Assembly: GCA_022826665.1 (NCBI GenBank)
Contig: JAJDUK010000063.1
Location: 124,001 to 188,000 of the forward strand
Direction of reading: 5' to 3'
Origin: Alphaproteobacteria bacterium
Lineage (GTDB): Bacteria; Pseudomonadota; Alphaproteobacteria; UBA828
Length of the DNA stretch: 64,000 bases
This document shows, piece after piece, positions 53,363 through 62,009 of this stretch (its first letter is position 1; each line of letters starts with the position of its first letter). A program made the position numbers and the translations under genes. The notes below the pieces were generated by a model. The model was not told the DNA's origin and ran no database searches. It saw only the letters and a program-made list of their open reading frames with translations.

Positions 53363-54244
53363 TCAGACTTGCTTGGCCTCAATCACGCCGCGCCGGATCG
53401 CGCGGGTGCGGGTGAAAAGCGTCTCCAGATAGGCGCCGTCGCCGCGCCGGATGGCGCGCTGCAGCGCCGAGAGGTCCTCGCTGAAGCGACCCAGCATCTC
53501 CAGCACGGCCTCCCGATTCGTGAGGAAGATGTCGCGCCACATGATCGGGTCCGAGGCGGCGATGCGCGTGAAGTCCCGGAATCCGGCTGCCGCGTACTTG
53601 AACACCTCTTCCTTGGTCTCCTCCTCGAGGTCGGTGACCGTGCCGACGATGTTGTAGGCGATCAGGTGCGGCAGGTGCGAGGTGATGGCGAGCACCGCGT
53701 CGTGATGGTCGGCGCTCATCAGCTCCACCGACATCCCGGCCATGCACCAGAGCGCGGCGACCCGTTCCACCGCTGCGGGGTCGGCGTCCGGCGGCGGGGT
53801 CAGGATGCACCAGCGGCCCTCGAACATCTCGGCGAAGCCGGCCTCGGGGCCGGAATGCTCGGTGCCCGCGACCGGGTGACCGGGGATCAGGTGGACGCCC
53901 GGCGGCACGTGCGGCGACACCGCAGCGAACACCGCCTTCTTGACCGAGCCGACGTCGGTCAGGGTCGCCCCCTCGGCCAGATGCGGCCCGATTTTCGCGG
54001 CGAGCGGCGCGAACGTGCCGACCGGCGAGCCCAGCACCACCAGGTCGCAGCCTTCCACCGCCTGCGCCGGGTCCAGCGTCACCCGGTCGACGAAGCCGAG
54101 CTCCGTCGCCTTGTCGATGGTCGCCTGGCTGCGGGCGCAACCCACGATCTCGGTCGCGGGTGCCTTCTGCCGCAAGACCCGCGCGAGCGAGGAGTTGACC
54201 AGGCCGAGGCCGATCAGCGCGACGCGGGAGAAGGGTTCGCTCAT
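53363..54244 (-). CDS. tyrA: Prephenate/arogenate dehydrogenase family protein
   Basis: This is a 293-residue TyrA. The NAD-binding motif is ALIGLGLVNSSLARVLR (from residue 9): the third glycine of GxGxxG is replaced by Asn. SPVGTFAPLAAKIGPHL, HPVAGTEHSGPEAG and SHLPHLIAYNIVGT contain the His residues expected for prephenate/arogenate binding. It oxidatively decarboxylates prephenate or arogenate for tyrosine synthesis. Its ATG overlaps the hisC stop. Confidence 0.92.
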   Translation of the reverse strand: MSEPFSRVALIGLGLVNSSLARVLRQKAPATEIVGCARSQATIDKATELGFVDRVTLDPAQAVEGCDLVVLGSPVGTFAPLAAKIGPHLAEGATLTDVGSVKKAVFAAVSPHVPPGVHLIPGHPVAGTEHSGPEAGFAEMFEGRWCILTPPPDADPAAVERVAALWCMAGMSVELMSADHHDAVLAITSHLPHLIAYNIVGTVTDLEEETKEEVFKYAAAGFRDFTRIAASDPIMWRDIFLTNREAVLEMLGRFSEDLSALQRAIRRGDGAYLETLFTRTRAIRRGVIEAKQV

Positions 54245-55368
54245 CGGTCGTCGCCCGCGTCTGCGCCCGCCGCAGGGGCCGTCATGAAGGCCTCCAGCGC
54301 CTGGGCCAGGGCCTCGTTCTCCGCCTCCAGGCCGATGGTGATCCTGAGGCAGTCGGCAAGGTGATAGGGCTCCATCCGCCGGGCGACGATGCCGCGTTCG
54401 GTGAGGAAGCGATCGGCCGCCGCAGCATCCCGTCCCGACTCGTCGGGGAAGCGCACCAGCAGGAAGTTGCAGACGCTGGGTACGACGTGGAGCCCGGCTG
54501 CGCCGAGCCGCGCGGCAAGCGCACCGAGGCATCGCTCGTTGTGCTGCCTGGCGCGCGCGATGTGGTCCTGATCCTCCAACGCCGCCAGCGCCGCAGCGAG
54601 CGCCGCGGCATTGGCGTTGAAGGGGCCGCGGATGCGGTGGAGCACGTCGATGATGGCAGGCGGCCCGTAGGCCCAGCCGAGCCGCAGCGCCGCAAGCCCG
54701 TAGGCTTTCGAGAACGTGCGGGTCATCACCACGTTGGGCGCCATGCCGGCAAGCTCGATACCGGAATCGTAATCTTCGGTGGGGGCGAACTCCGCATAGG
54801 CCGAGTCAATCACCAGCACGACATGCTCCGGCAAGCCGCCCCACAGCCGCCGGATTTCGCCCTTCGGAATGTAGGTCCCGGTCGGGTTGTTGGGGTTGGC
54901 GAGAAAGACGATCCGGGTCCGCTCGGTCACCAGGCCCAGGATCGCGTCGACGTCGGCGGTGTAGTCGGTCTCGGGTGCCACGACGGGCGTCGCGCCGACG
55001 GCGAGCGTCGCGATCGGATAGACCAGGAAGCCGTGGCGGCAATAGACGATCTCGTCGCCGGGGCCGGCATAGGCGTGGGCGACAAGCTGCAGCAGCTCGT
55101 CCGATCCGTTGCCGCAGACGATGCGATCGGGATCGATGCCGTGGAGCGCGCCGAGCGCCATGCGCAGCTCCGTGGCGCCGCCGTCGGGATAGCGGTGGAG
55201 CGACCCGGCAAGCTCCCGATAGGCGGCCTGCGCCTTGGGGCTGGGCCCCAGCGCGGACTCGTTGGAGGAGAGCTTGATGGTGTTGGCGTGGCCCGATGCG
55301 GTGGATCGCCCGCCCACGTAGGGCGAGATCTCCATGATCCCGGGGCGGGGCGTCGGCTGGACCGGCAT
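54241..55368 (-). CDS. hisC: Histidinol-phosphate aminotransferase
   Basis: This is a 375-residue fold-type I aminotransferase. LSSNESALGPSPKA, NPNNPTGTY and the PLP lysine K221 in RTFSKAYGLAALRLGWAYG are typical of HisC. In this aromatic operon it may also transaminate prephenate or aromatic keto acids, as HisC2-type enzymes do. It lies 18 bp after the chorismate mutase gene and overlaps tyrA by 4 bp. Confidence 0.93.
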   Translation of the reverse strand: MPVQPTPRPGIMEISPYVGGRSTASGHANTIKLSSNESALGPSPKAQAAYRELAGSLHRYPDGGATELRMALGALHGIDPDRIVCGNGSDELLQLVAHAYAGPGDEIVYCRHGFLVYPIATLAVGATPVVAPETDYTADVDAILGLVTERTRIVFLANPNNPTGTYIPKGEIRRLWGGLPEHVVLVIDSAYAEFAPTEDYDSGIELAGMAPNVVMTRTFSKAYGLAALRLGWAYGPPAIIDVLHRIRGPFNANAAALAAALAALEDQDHIARARQHNERCLGALAARLGAAGLHVVPSVCNFLLVRFPDESGRDAAAADRFLTERGIVARRMEPYHLADCLRITIGLEAENEALAQALEAFMTAPAAGADAGDDR

Positions 55369-55386
55369 GGCTGTCCCCGCTTCCCG

Positions 55387-56301
55387 TCAGCCGGCCCGCG
55401 CGGGTGCAGGCGGCCTCGGGTAGCTGCCCAGCACCGCGATCCGCCCGACATCGTCGCCAAGCTGCTCGGCAAAGCGCTGCAGCCGCTCGTCCTCCTCGGC
55501 AACAAAGCCATCGACCTCGATCAGCTGCCAGCGGCCGGGCGCGCCGCCGTCGCCGTGCCAGGCCACTGAGCCGGTCACCGCGATGCCGGTCACGGCGAGC
55601 GCCGAGCGGATGCGGTCGCGGCTGATCGTGTCGGAGGATTCCACCGCGAGGTACGAAACGTCATCGCCTGACGGTGCCGGCGGGGTCATGGCCACCACCA
55701 GCGCATTGGTCTTGCCGGCGGCGTGTCGTCCGCCCGCGAGCCAGGGCAGGCGGGAGACGATCATCGGCCTCTCTTCGTCGCTGACTGCGAGCGTCAGCCA
55801 CCAGGGCTCGGCGCTCACCCCGACGTCGCCGCTCATGGCATCAGCAGGCACGGGCAGCACGCCGATGGATGCCTTGCCGTCGCGGACACCGCGCAGCACG
55901 CCGCTCTCCGTCCGGGCGGTGATCAGCGGTGTCTCGGCGCCGAAATAGACCCGCGCGAGGTCGGGGAAGCGGCTCTCCTCGCTTGGCTCCTCCACCGTGA
56001 ACACCGAGACCGCGAAGCCGCCCTCGGCAAAGAGGGTCGCCGACATGATCTCGGACCAGATGCGCACGATGACGGGGAACGGAAACGGTCCCTCATGACG
56101 CTCCTGCAGCCGTCTCAGGATCGCCGCCTCGCGCGCAGGCCGCAGCAGGGCGCCGGTGGCGCCGCGGGCGCGCTTGGCCTCGCTGATGCGGTTGGCGAGC
56201 GCCATCCGGCGCATCAGGAGATCGTGGATCGTGTCGTCGATCTCGTCGATCTCGTCGCGCAGGGCGGCGATCGGAGATTCCTCCGGCGAAGGCCTGTTCA
56301 T
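55387..56301 (-). CDS. AroQ chorismate mutase with a C-terminal PDT/ACT-like domain
   Basis: This protein has 304 residues from ATG 56301 (MNRPSPEESPIAALRDEIDE). Residues 11-100 form an AroQ-type helical mutase: LRDEIDEIDDTIHDLLMRR, the Arg-Lys pattern in ISEAKRARGA, and PAREAAILRRL. The remaining 200 residues resemble a degenerate prephenate dehydratase lobe (YFGAETPLITARTESGVLRG) followed by an ACT-like segment (DDVSYLAVESSDTISRDRIR). The dehydratase Thr-Arg-Phe motif is not visible, so only mutase activity is expected. It is the first gene of the operon with hisC and tyrA. Confidence 0.85.
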   Translation of the reverse strand: MNRPSPEESPIAALRDEIDEIDDTIHDLLMRRMALANRISEAKRARGATGALLRPAREAAILRRLQERHEGPFPFPVIVRIWSEIMSATLFAEGGFAVSVFTVEEPSEESRFPDLARVYFGAETPLITARTESGVLRGVRDGKASIGVLPVPADAMSGDVGVSAEPWWLTLAVSDEERPMIVSRLPWLAGGRHAAGKTNALVVAMTPPAPSGDDVSYLAVESSDTISRDRIRSALAVTGIAVTGSVAWHGDGGAPGRWQLIEVDGFVAEEDERLQRFAEQLGDDVGRIAVLGSYPRPPAPARAG

Positions 56302-56471
56302 GGCGTGGCTGACACGGCTCAAGGGGGAGGCAAGTCGTAGTGCAAGAGCGTGGTAAAATCAAAGAGAACATTGACTTTCGGGTTCAAATCGCAACTGTCT
56401 GACCCCCTTTCGGCGACACTTGCGACCTGCGATCCGATGAGGGGACGCAGCCGCCCGGAGCCCGGTGAACG
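56302..56471. promoter_or_regulatory. Divergent regulatory region, chorismate mutase / metX
   Basis: These 170 bp hold the promoters for both directions and are AT-richer than their surroundings (56350-56400). TTGATT-N17-TACGAC on the minus strand and TTGACT near 56372 on the plus strand are weak candidates. CACGGCTC (56313-56320) can pair with GAGCGTG (56346-56352) with one bulge, followed by GTAAAATCAAAG; this faintly resembles a SAM-II fold. No firm RNA element can be assigned. Confidence 0.35.
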
Positions 56472-57641
56472 ATGACCGCAATGCCCAAGAGCCAAGTCGC
56501 GGCGGAGCATGCACAGACCGGCCTGAGCGTCGAGCTCGGCCGGGAGACGCCGCTCCAGCTCGATTGCGGCGTCTCCTTGGGGCCCTTCACGCTCGCCTAT
56601 CAGACCTACGGCACGCTCAACGAGGAGCGCTCCAACGCGGTTCTCCTGTGTCACGCGCTCACCGGCGATCAGTTCGTCGTGGGTCCCCACCCGGTCACCG
56701 GCAAACCCGGCTGGTGGGAGCTGATGGTGGGACCCGGCAAGACGTTCGATACCGACCGTTACTTCGTGATCTGCAGCAACACGCTCGGCGGCTGCATGGG
56801 AACCAGCGGGCCGAAGGAGATCAACCCGACGACAGGGCGCCCCTGGGGCCTGGACTTCCCCGTCATCACGATCCGCGACATGGTCAAGGCCCAGGCCATG
56901 TTGCTGGATCATCTGGGGATCGAGCAACTTTTCTGCGTCTCCGGCGGCTCCATGGGCGGTATGCAGGCTTTGCAGTGGGTGGCGAGCTACCCCGAGCGTT
57001 GCTTTACCGCCGTTCCCATCGCCTGTGCGGCCAAGCACTCGGCGCAGAACATCGCGCTCAACGAGGTCGGCCGCCAGGCGATCATGGCCGATCCCGAATG
57101 GCGCGAGGGGCGCTATCAGGAACTCGGCAGAAATCCGGTGGGCGGCCTCGCGGTGGCGCGCATGGCTGCGCACATCACCTACCTCTCGGAATCGGCGCTG
57201 CACCGGAAGTTCGGCCGGGCGCTGCAGGACAGGTCCAACGTCACCTACGGCTTCGATGCGGACTTCCAGGTGGAGAGCTACCTTCGCTATCAGGGGCAGA
57301 GCTTCGTCGAGCGCTTCGACGCCAACTCCTACCTCTACATCACCCGTGCGATCGACTACTTCGATCTCGCGGCCGACTACGACGGCGTGCTTGCGAATGC
57401 GTTTCGCGGGGTCGACACCCGTTTCTGCGTGATTTCGTTCACCAGCGACTGGCTCTATCCCACGTCGGAAAACCGGGCCATCGTGCGAGCGCTGGCCGCG
57501 GCCGCTGCCAACGTGAGCTTCGTCGAGGTGGTGAGCGACAAGGGGCACGATGCCTTCCTCCTCGACGAGCCGGACATGTTCGAGACTCTGCGCGGGTTCC
57601 TGAGCGGCGCCGCCACCAAGCGTGGGCTCAGCAGCCCCTGA
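56472..57641 (+). CDS. metX: Homoserine O-acyltransferase MetX
   Basis: This is a 389-residue alpha/beta-hydrolase enzyme. The nucleophile is Ser160 in [14 protein letters not shown]. The acid is Asp in [11 protein letters not shown], and the base His is in [11 protein letters not shown]. It acylates homoserine for methionine synthesis. MetX is usually an acetyltransferase, but some alphaproteobacterial members use succinyl-CoA, and the donor cannot be decided here. metW follows after 10 bp. Confidence 0.94.
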   Translation: MTAMPKSQVAAEHAQTGLSVELGRETPLQLDCGVSLGPFTLAYQTYGTLNEERSNAVLLCHALTGDQFVVGPHPVTGKPGWWELMVGPGKTFDTDRYFVICSNTLGGCMGTSGPKEINPTTGRPWGLDFPVITIRDMVKAQAMLLDHLGIEQLFCVSGGSMGGMQALQWVASYPERCFTAVPIACAAKHSAQNIALNEVGRQAIMADPEWREGRYQELGRNPVGGLAVARMAAHITYLSESALHRKFGRALQDRSNVTYGFDADFQVESYLRYQGQSFVERFDANSYLYITRAIDYFDLAADYDGVLANAFRGVDTRFCVISFTSDWLYPTSENRAIVRALAAAAANVSFVEVVSDKGHDAFLLDEPDMFETLRGFLSGAATKRGLSSP

Positions 57642-57651
57642 GCGCTCGTCC

Positions 57652-58296
57652 ATGAACGCAGGCCCGCAGCGGCAGAACATGCGCCAGAGCGCTCGCCCCG
57701 ACCATCGCCTGATCGCCGAGCTGGTGGAGCCGGGCTCCAGGCTGCTCGATATCGGCTGCGGCGACGGCGCGCTGCTGGAGCTGCTCGCGCGGGAGAAGAA
57801 CGTCGACGGCCGCGGCATCGAGATCAGCCAGGAGGGCGTGAATGCCTCGGTGAGGCGCGGGCTGTCGGTGATCCAGGGGGATGCGGAAACCGACCTCGCC
57901 GACTACCCGGATGCCGCCTTCGACTACGTGGTGCTGAGCCAGACCCTGCCTGCGATCCGCGATCCCAAGGGCGTGCTGCTGGAGCTGCGCAGGATCGGCC
58001 GGAGCGCGATCGTCTCTATCCCCAACTTTGGACACTGGCGCAATCGGCTGCACCTGCTGACGCGCGGCCGCATGCCGGCAGCGCTGGGCTCCGGCGAGCT
58101 CTGGTACGAAACGCCGATGATCAGGCCGTGCACGATCAAGGACTTCGTGATGCTCTGCCGCGAGCTCGATATCGGCATCGAGCGCCGCACCCAGGTCGAT
58201 TCGCGGGGGCGCGTGCGCCGCTTCACCGGCACCGGCCGCTTCGCCAACCTGTTCGGCGAGCAGGCGGTGTTCCTACTCTCCGCCGAGCGTAGGTAA
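57652..58296 (+). CDS. metW: Methionine biosynthesis protein MetW
   Basis: This protein has 214 residues from ATG 57652 (MNAGPQRQNM); ATG 57679 is an alternative. The SAM-methyltransferase-like motif LLDIGCGDGALLELLA is near residues 33-48. QTLPAIRDPKGVLLELRRIG and SIPNFGHWRNRL are MetW signatures. MetW activates or partners MetX in several proteobacteria. It is the second gene of the metXW operon. Confidence 0.93.
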   Translation: MNAGPQRQNMRQSARPDHRLIAELVEPGSRLLDIGCGDGALLELLAREKNVDGRGIEISQEGVNASVRRGLSVIQGDAETDLADYPDAAFDYVVLSQTLPAIRDPKGVLLELRRIGRSAIVSIPNFGHWRNRLHLLTRGRMPAALGSGELWYETPMIRPCTIKDFVMLCRELDIGIERRTQVDSRGRVRRFTGTGRFANLFGEQAVFLLSAERR

Positions 58297-58377
58297 GGCG
58301 TCTTGTCGCTCACGGCAGCCGGCCGTCCTGCGATTTCGCGCGCCTGCCGGCGCGACCGGCCGGCGCCTGCGCGGGCG

Positions 58378-58437
58378 CGCCGCTAAGCGGCGGGCCGCGG
58401 TCGCGGCCTGTCGCGCGTCCATCAAGGACGGACGCGC
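58378..58437. repeat. GC-rich hairpin cluster between metW and methyltransferase gene
   Basis: CGCCGC-TAA-GCGGCG (58378-58392), GGCCGC-GGTC-GCGGCC (58393-58408) and GCGCGTCC-N9-GGACGCGC (58413-58437) are contiguous perfect hairpins. TGCGATTT (58329-58336) lies upstream, as in the 52403-52475 cluster. The last hairpin overlaps the stop codon of the minus-strand methyltransferase gene. It could serve as a bidirectional terminator. Confidence 0.5.
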
Positions 58438-59189
58438 TCTGAGCCACCCTCTACGGCAGTTCGCGCACCGGCCGGCACCGGCTGCGGCAACGGCATGATG
58501 ACCCGTCGCCGGCGTCGCGCCGTGATCGGGATGGCCTCGAACACGGTCTTGCCCGCCTCCACGTAGACGATGCCGCCGAAGGGGCGGCCGAGATGGCGGC
58601 CGAGGCGCTGCCAGATGGCGGCGGTACGCAGCACCCCGCGCCAGCCCGTGGGGGGCAAGAAGAGCATCGCGCCGGAGGCGACCGGGGCGAAGCGGTGCTC
58701 CCGCAAGAGCCGGGCCAGCTGGGAGGCGCTGAACGGCGAGCCGTGGCCGAAGGGCGTGGCCTCGGCCCGCGCCCAGAGACCGTGGCGGTTGGGCACTAGC
58801 ACCAGGATGCGCCCGTCCGGCCGCATCACCCGCCACACCTCCTCCAGCATCGGGCGGCGTTGTTCGCTGAACTCCAGCCCGTGGACGATGAGGATGCGGT
58901 CGATGCAGCCGTCGGGCAGCGGCAGAACACCGTCGTCGGCAAGCGCGACCTGCCGCCCGCCGCTCTCGGGCCAGGCCATCACTCCCTGACCCGCCGGCAT
59001 CACCGCGAACACGCGGTCGGCCTCCTCACGAAAGAGGCCGAGGAAGGGTACGGGATAGCCGAGCCCCAGCACCACCTCTTCGCGCACGCTGGGCCAGACC
59101 CGGCGGATCTGCTGGCCCAGGATGCGGCGCGTGACCCGGCCGAGCCGGGTCAGGTAGAAGGCGTTGAGGTCGACAACGTCCTGATGCAT
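58422..59189 (-). CDS. Class I SAM-dependent methyltransferase-like protein
   Basis: This is a 255-residue protein. MHQDVVDLNAFYLTRLGRVT starts it, and VVLGLGYPVPFLGLF is a weakened SAM-binding loop (the usual GxGxG reads GLGYP). DDGVLPLPDGCIDRILIVHGLEF and MRPDGRILVLVPN complete the Methyltransf_11 pattern. The last 35 residues are Arg/Pro-rich. The family is common in Rhodospirillales, of unknown substrate. It is convergent with metW. Confidence 0.82.
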   Translation of the reverse strand: MHQDVVDLNAFYLTRLGRVTRRILGQQIRRVWPSVREEVVLGLGYPVPFLGLFREEADRVFAVMPAGQGVMAWPESGGRQVALADDGVLPLPDGCIDRILIVHGLEFSEQRRPMLEEVWRVMRPDGRILVLVPNRHGLWARAEATPFGHGSPFSASQLARLLREHRFAPVASGAMLFLPPTGWRGVLRTAAIWQRLGRHLGRPFGGIVYVEAGKTVFEAIPITARRRRRVIMPLPQPVPAGARTAVEGGSERVRP

Positions 59190-59234
59190 GGCGGGCTATG
59201 GTAGCAGCCCACGCCGGCCCGTCTCAGCACCCCC

Positions 59235-59957
59235 TTAATACATATGGGTGCCGCCGTTCATGGTGATGGTGGAACCGGTGGTCCAGGCCGCCTTGTCGTC
59301 CACGAGGAAGAGCACGGCATGGGCCACCTCCTCCTCGTAGCCCATGCGGCGGATCGGGGACTTGTCGATGATCTTCTGCGCGATCCGCTCGGGCATGTTG
59401 CGCATCAGGTAGGTGTCGACGTAGCCGGGTGCCACGGTGTTGACCGTGATGCCGTGCTTCGCCCCTTCCTGCGCCAGCGCCTTGGTGAATCCGTGCATGC
59501 CCGCCTTGGCGGCGACGTAGTTGACCTGGTTGAGCTGGCCGGCCTGTCCGTTCATCGAGCCGATCTGGATGATACGGCCCCAGCCCCGCTCCATCATGCC
59601 GGGGTAGACCGCCTTCGACATGTAGAAGACGGAATCGAGATTGACCCGGACCACCCGCTGCCACTGGTCGTCGGCCATGTTCTCGAACTTGTTGTCGGAG
59701 ACCGTGCCCGCGTTGTTGACGAGAATCTCGACCGGGCCGTGCTCGGCCTCGATCGCGGCGACCCCGGCCCGGCAGGCGTCGCCGTCGCTCACGTCCCACT
59801 TGAGCGCCGGGATGTCGGTCTCCGCCGTGAAGGCGGCGGCGCACGCCTCATCCGCATGGTAGTTGACCACCACCGGGTGGCCGGCCTCGTGCAGGGCACG
59901 CGCAATGCCGGCGCCGATGCCGCGCGTGCCGCCGGTGATGAGTGCTAGCCGTCCCAC
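59235..59957 (-). CDS. Acetoacetyl-CoA reductase-like SDR (second copy)
   Basis: This is a 240-residue PhaB-type SDR ending in GGTHMY. It has TGGTRGIG at residues 8-15, Ser134, Tyr147 and Lys151, so it looks catalytically complete. It differs from the neighbour at the substrate loop (NNAGTVSDNKFENM instead of NNAGITRDGTLQKM). PhaB reduces acetoacetyl-CoA to R-3-hydroxybutyryl-CoA with NADPH. The changed loop may mean a different acyl chain. It lies 21 bp after the first copy. Confidence 0.88.
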   Translation of the reverse strand: MGRLALITGGTRGIGAGIARALHEAGHPVVVNYHADEACAAAFTAETDIPALKWDVSDGDACRAGVAAIEAEHGPVEILVNNAGTVSDNKFENMADDQWQRVVRVNLDSVFYMSKAVYPGMMERGWGRIIQIGSMNGQAGQLNQVNYVAAKAGMHGFTKALAQEGAKHGITVNTVAPGYVDTYLMRNMPERIAQKIIDKSPIRRMGYEEEVAHAVLFLVDDKAAWTTGSTITMNGGTHMY

Positions 59958-59978
59958 GCCCGTCTCCCCTCAGTCCGA

Positions 59979-60701
59979 TCAATACATATGGTGGCCGCCG
60001 TTGACCGAAATTGTCGACCCGGTGATGAAGTCCGCATCGTCTGCGGTCAGGAACAATACCGCGCGCGCGATGTCCTCCGCACGGCCGAGCCGGCCCACGG
60101 GGATGCTGGCCACGATCTTCTCCAGTACGGCCTCGGGCACGGCGCGCACCATCTCGGTATCGACATAGCCGGGGGCGACCGCGTTCACGGTGATGCCGTG
60201 GCGCGCGCCCTCCTGTGCCAGCGCCTTGGTGAAGCCGTGGATCCCGGACTTCGCGGCGGCGTAGTTGACCTGGCCGTACTGGCCGGCCTGGCCGTTGATC
60301 GAGCCGATGTTGACCACGCGGCCGAACTTGCGCGCCCGCATGCCGGGAAAGGTGGCGTGGCAGAGGTTGAAGCAGGAGCCGAGATTGGTGTCGAGCACCG
60401 CCTGCCACCTGTCCGGCGTCATCTTCTGCAGCGTGCCGTCGCGCGTGATCCCGGCGTTGTTCACCAGGATGTCGATGGGGCCCAGGTCCTGCTCGATCTG
60501 GGCGATGCCCGCCTCGCAGGCGGCGAAGTCGCTCACGTCCCACTTGTAGACGTCGATGCCGGTGACCTCGCGGAAGCGCTCGGCGGCCTCGTCGTTCGCA
60601 TTGTAGTTGGCGGCCACCTGGCAGCCGTTGTTCTTCAGCGCAAGCGAGATGGCGCCGCCGATCCCGCGCGTTCCACCCGTCACCAGTGCGACGCGACTCA
60701 T
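59979..60701 (-). CDS. phaB: Acetoacetyl-CoA reductase PhaB
   Basis: This is a 240-residue SDR with all PhaB hallmarks: TGGTRGIG (8-15), NNAGITRDGTLQKM (81-94), Ser134, Tyr147/Lys151 and the C-terminal GGHHMY. It supplies R-3-hydroxybutyryl-CoA for polyhydroxyalkanoate synthesis. A second, diverged copy follows at once, and a PHA-synthase-like gene lies upstream on the same strand. No phaA thiolase is present in this window. Confidence 0.92.
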   Translation of the reverse strand: MSRVALVTGGTRGIGGAISLALKNNGCQVAANYNANDEAAERFREVTGIDVYKWDVSDFAACEAGIAQIEQDLGPIDILVNNAGITRDGTLQKMTPDRWQAVLDTNLGSCFNLCHATFPGMRARKFGRVVNIGSINGQAGQYGQVNYAAAKSGIHGFTKALAQEGARHGITVNAVAPGYVDTEMVRAVPEAVLEKIVASIPVGRLGRAEDIARAVLFLTADDADFITGSTISVNGGHHMY

Positions 60702-60788
60702 GTTCTCTCTCCCGGCATTGATCCGCGCCGCCGGGGACCCATTCCGCGGCGGCGCGCGGGCCTCATATGCGCCTGCGCCCGTGCACTT

Positions 60789-62009
60789 TCAAGCGGTGGC
60801 GTGGGCAGAAATCCAATCCGCCAGCTTGCGCCAGAGCAGGCGCTTGGCGCGGGGGCTGGCCATCATCCCGATGTGGCCGAGCGGCGGGCGCCAGGTCTCG
60901 ACATCGGGGAGCGCCTCGCTCAGCGCCTCCGCCGACGCCGGCGGGACGATACGATCGCGCGCTGGCACGACATTGAGCGCGGGGCAGGTGACGCGCTCAG
61001 GCCGTACCGGCTCGCCGCCCACGCGCCAGTTGCCGCGCGCGGGAGCGTTCGCGCCGTACCAGTCCTCCAGGCAAGCGCGGGCCACGGGGCCGGTGAGCGG
61101 CACGGCATCATTGAGCCAGTCCTCCAGCGCGACGAAGTTCCGCGCGGCGGCCGAGGCGGGCGCAAGCTCCGCGAAGGCGCTGAACTTGCGTGCCGCCAGC
61201 AACGGGTCGAGCGCGGCGAACATGGCTTGCAGCGCATCAGGCGGCAGCTGCCCCAGACCGTCGATCAGGGCAGTGAGCCCCGGCAGGTGGGCCGCGATCA
61301 GCCGCGCCTGATGGCGGCCGTCCGCCCAGAAATCCCAGGGCGTCGCCAGCAGGACCAGCGCGGCCACGTCCCTGCGGGTAGCGAGCGGCAGCACCATCGT
61401 GCCGCCCATGCAGTAGCCGGCGAGCACCGCGGGCCGGCCTGCGTCCCGCCGCACAGCCTCCAGCGCAGGCGCGAGGCGGCCGAGGATGTAATCGTCGAGC
61501 TCGAATTCGCGTTCGTCCGCGCCCGGCGCCCCCCAGTCCAGCAGATAGGGCCGCAATCCCCGCTCCCGCAGATAGCGGGCGAAGCTGCGCTGCGCCGTGA
61601 GATTGAGGATGTAGGCGCGGTTGATGAGCGAAGGCACGAGCAGGACGGGCGCCCCTGCCGGGTCCCCGCCGAAGGCCAGGACTCGCGTCGTGCCGGCCTG
61701 CCAGAGCACCGGCGGGTCCGCCAGGCGGCGGCGATAGGGATGCGAACGGTAGCCCTCGATGCCTTCGAGAAAACGCCCGATGCGGGTTGCCGCCTCGGCG
61801 CCGAGCGCGCGCGCCAGCGCCTCAGGATCGGCCCGTGCCAGCCCCTCCTGCAGGGTCGTCGTCTCCGCCCGGTCCGTGTGCCGCCAGTTCAGCGATCCGC
61901 TCCTCGAGAGCCGCAAGGCGGCGAGAGAGCTCAGCCAGACGCTGAGCGCCATCCCCAGATGGAGCGGCAGCGGCCTCGGCCCGAGCCTCGTCGGTTCCCG
62001 TGTGGGCAT
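60789..62009 (-). CDS. PHA-synthase-like alpha/beta-hydrolase
   Basis: This protein has 406 residues from ATG 62009 (MPTREPTRLGPRPLPLHLGM); ATG 61952 is an alternative. The lipase-like box is GYCMGGTM with Cys200, as in PhaC polymerases, and Asp352 (PARDRIV) and His379 (PLGHIGMM) complete a Cys-Asp-His triad. It is shorter than class I PhaC (about 590) and close to class III PhaC length. It probably polymerises or transfers 3-hydroxyacyl groups, upstream of the two phaB genes. Its N-terminal 63 codons overlap the preceding gene in another frame. Confidence 0.83.
   Translation of the reverse strand: MPTREPTRLGPRPLPLHLGMALSVWLSSLAALRLSRSGSLNWRHTDRAETTTLQEGLARADPEALARALGAEAATRIGRFLEGIEGYRSHPYRRRLADPPVLWQAGTTRVLAFGGDPAGAPVLLVPSLINRAYILNLTAQRSFARYLRERGLRPYLLDWGAPGADEREFELDDYILGRLAPALEAVRRDAGRPAVLAGYCMGGTMVLPLATRRDVAALVLLATPWDFWADGRHQARLIAAHLPGLTALIDGLGQLPPDALQAMFAALDPLLAARKFSAFAELAPASAAARNFVALEDWLNDAVPLTGPVARACLEDWYGANAPARGNWRVGGEPVRPERVTCPALNVVPARDRIVPPASAEALSEALPDVETWRPPLGHIGMMASPRAKRLLWRKLADWISAHATA

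Noticed and set aside
56319-57818. A 499-residue minus-strand frame opposite metX
   Set aside because: It has no family features and is the antisense of a complete, conserved metX gene.
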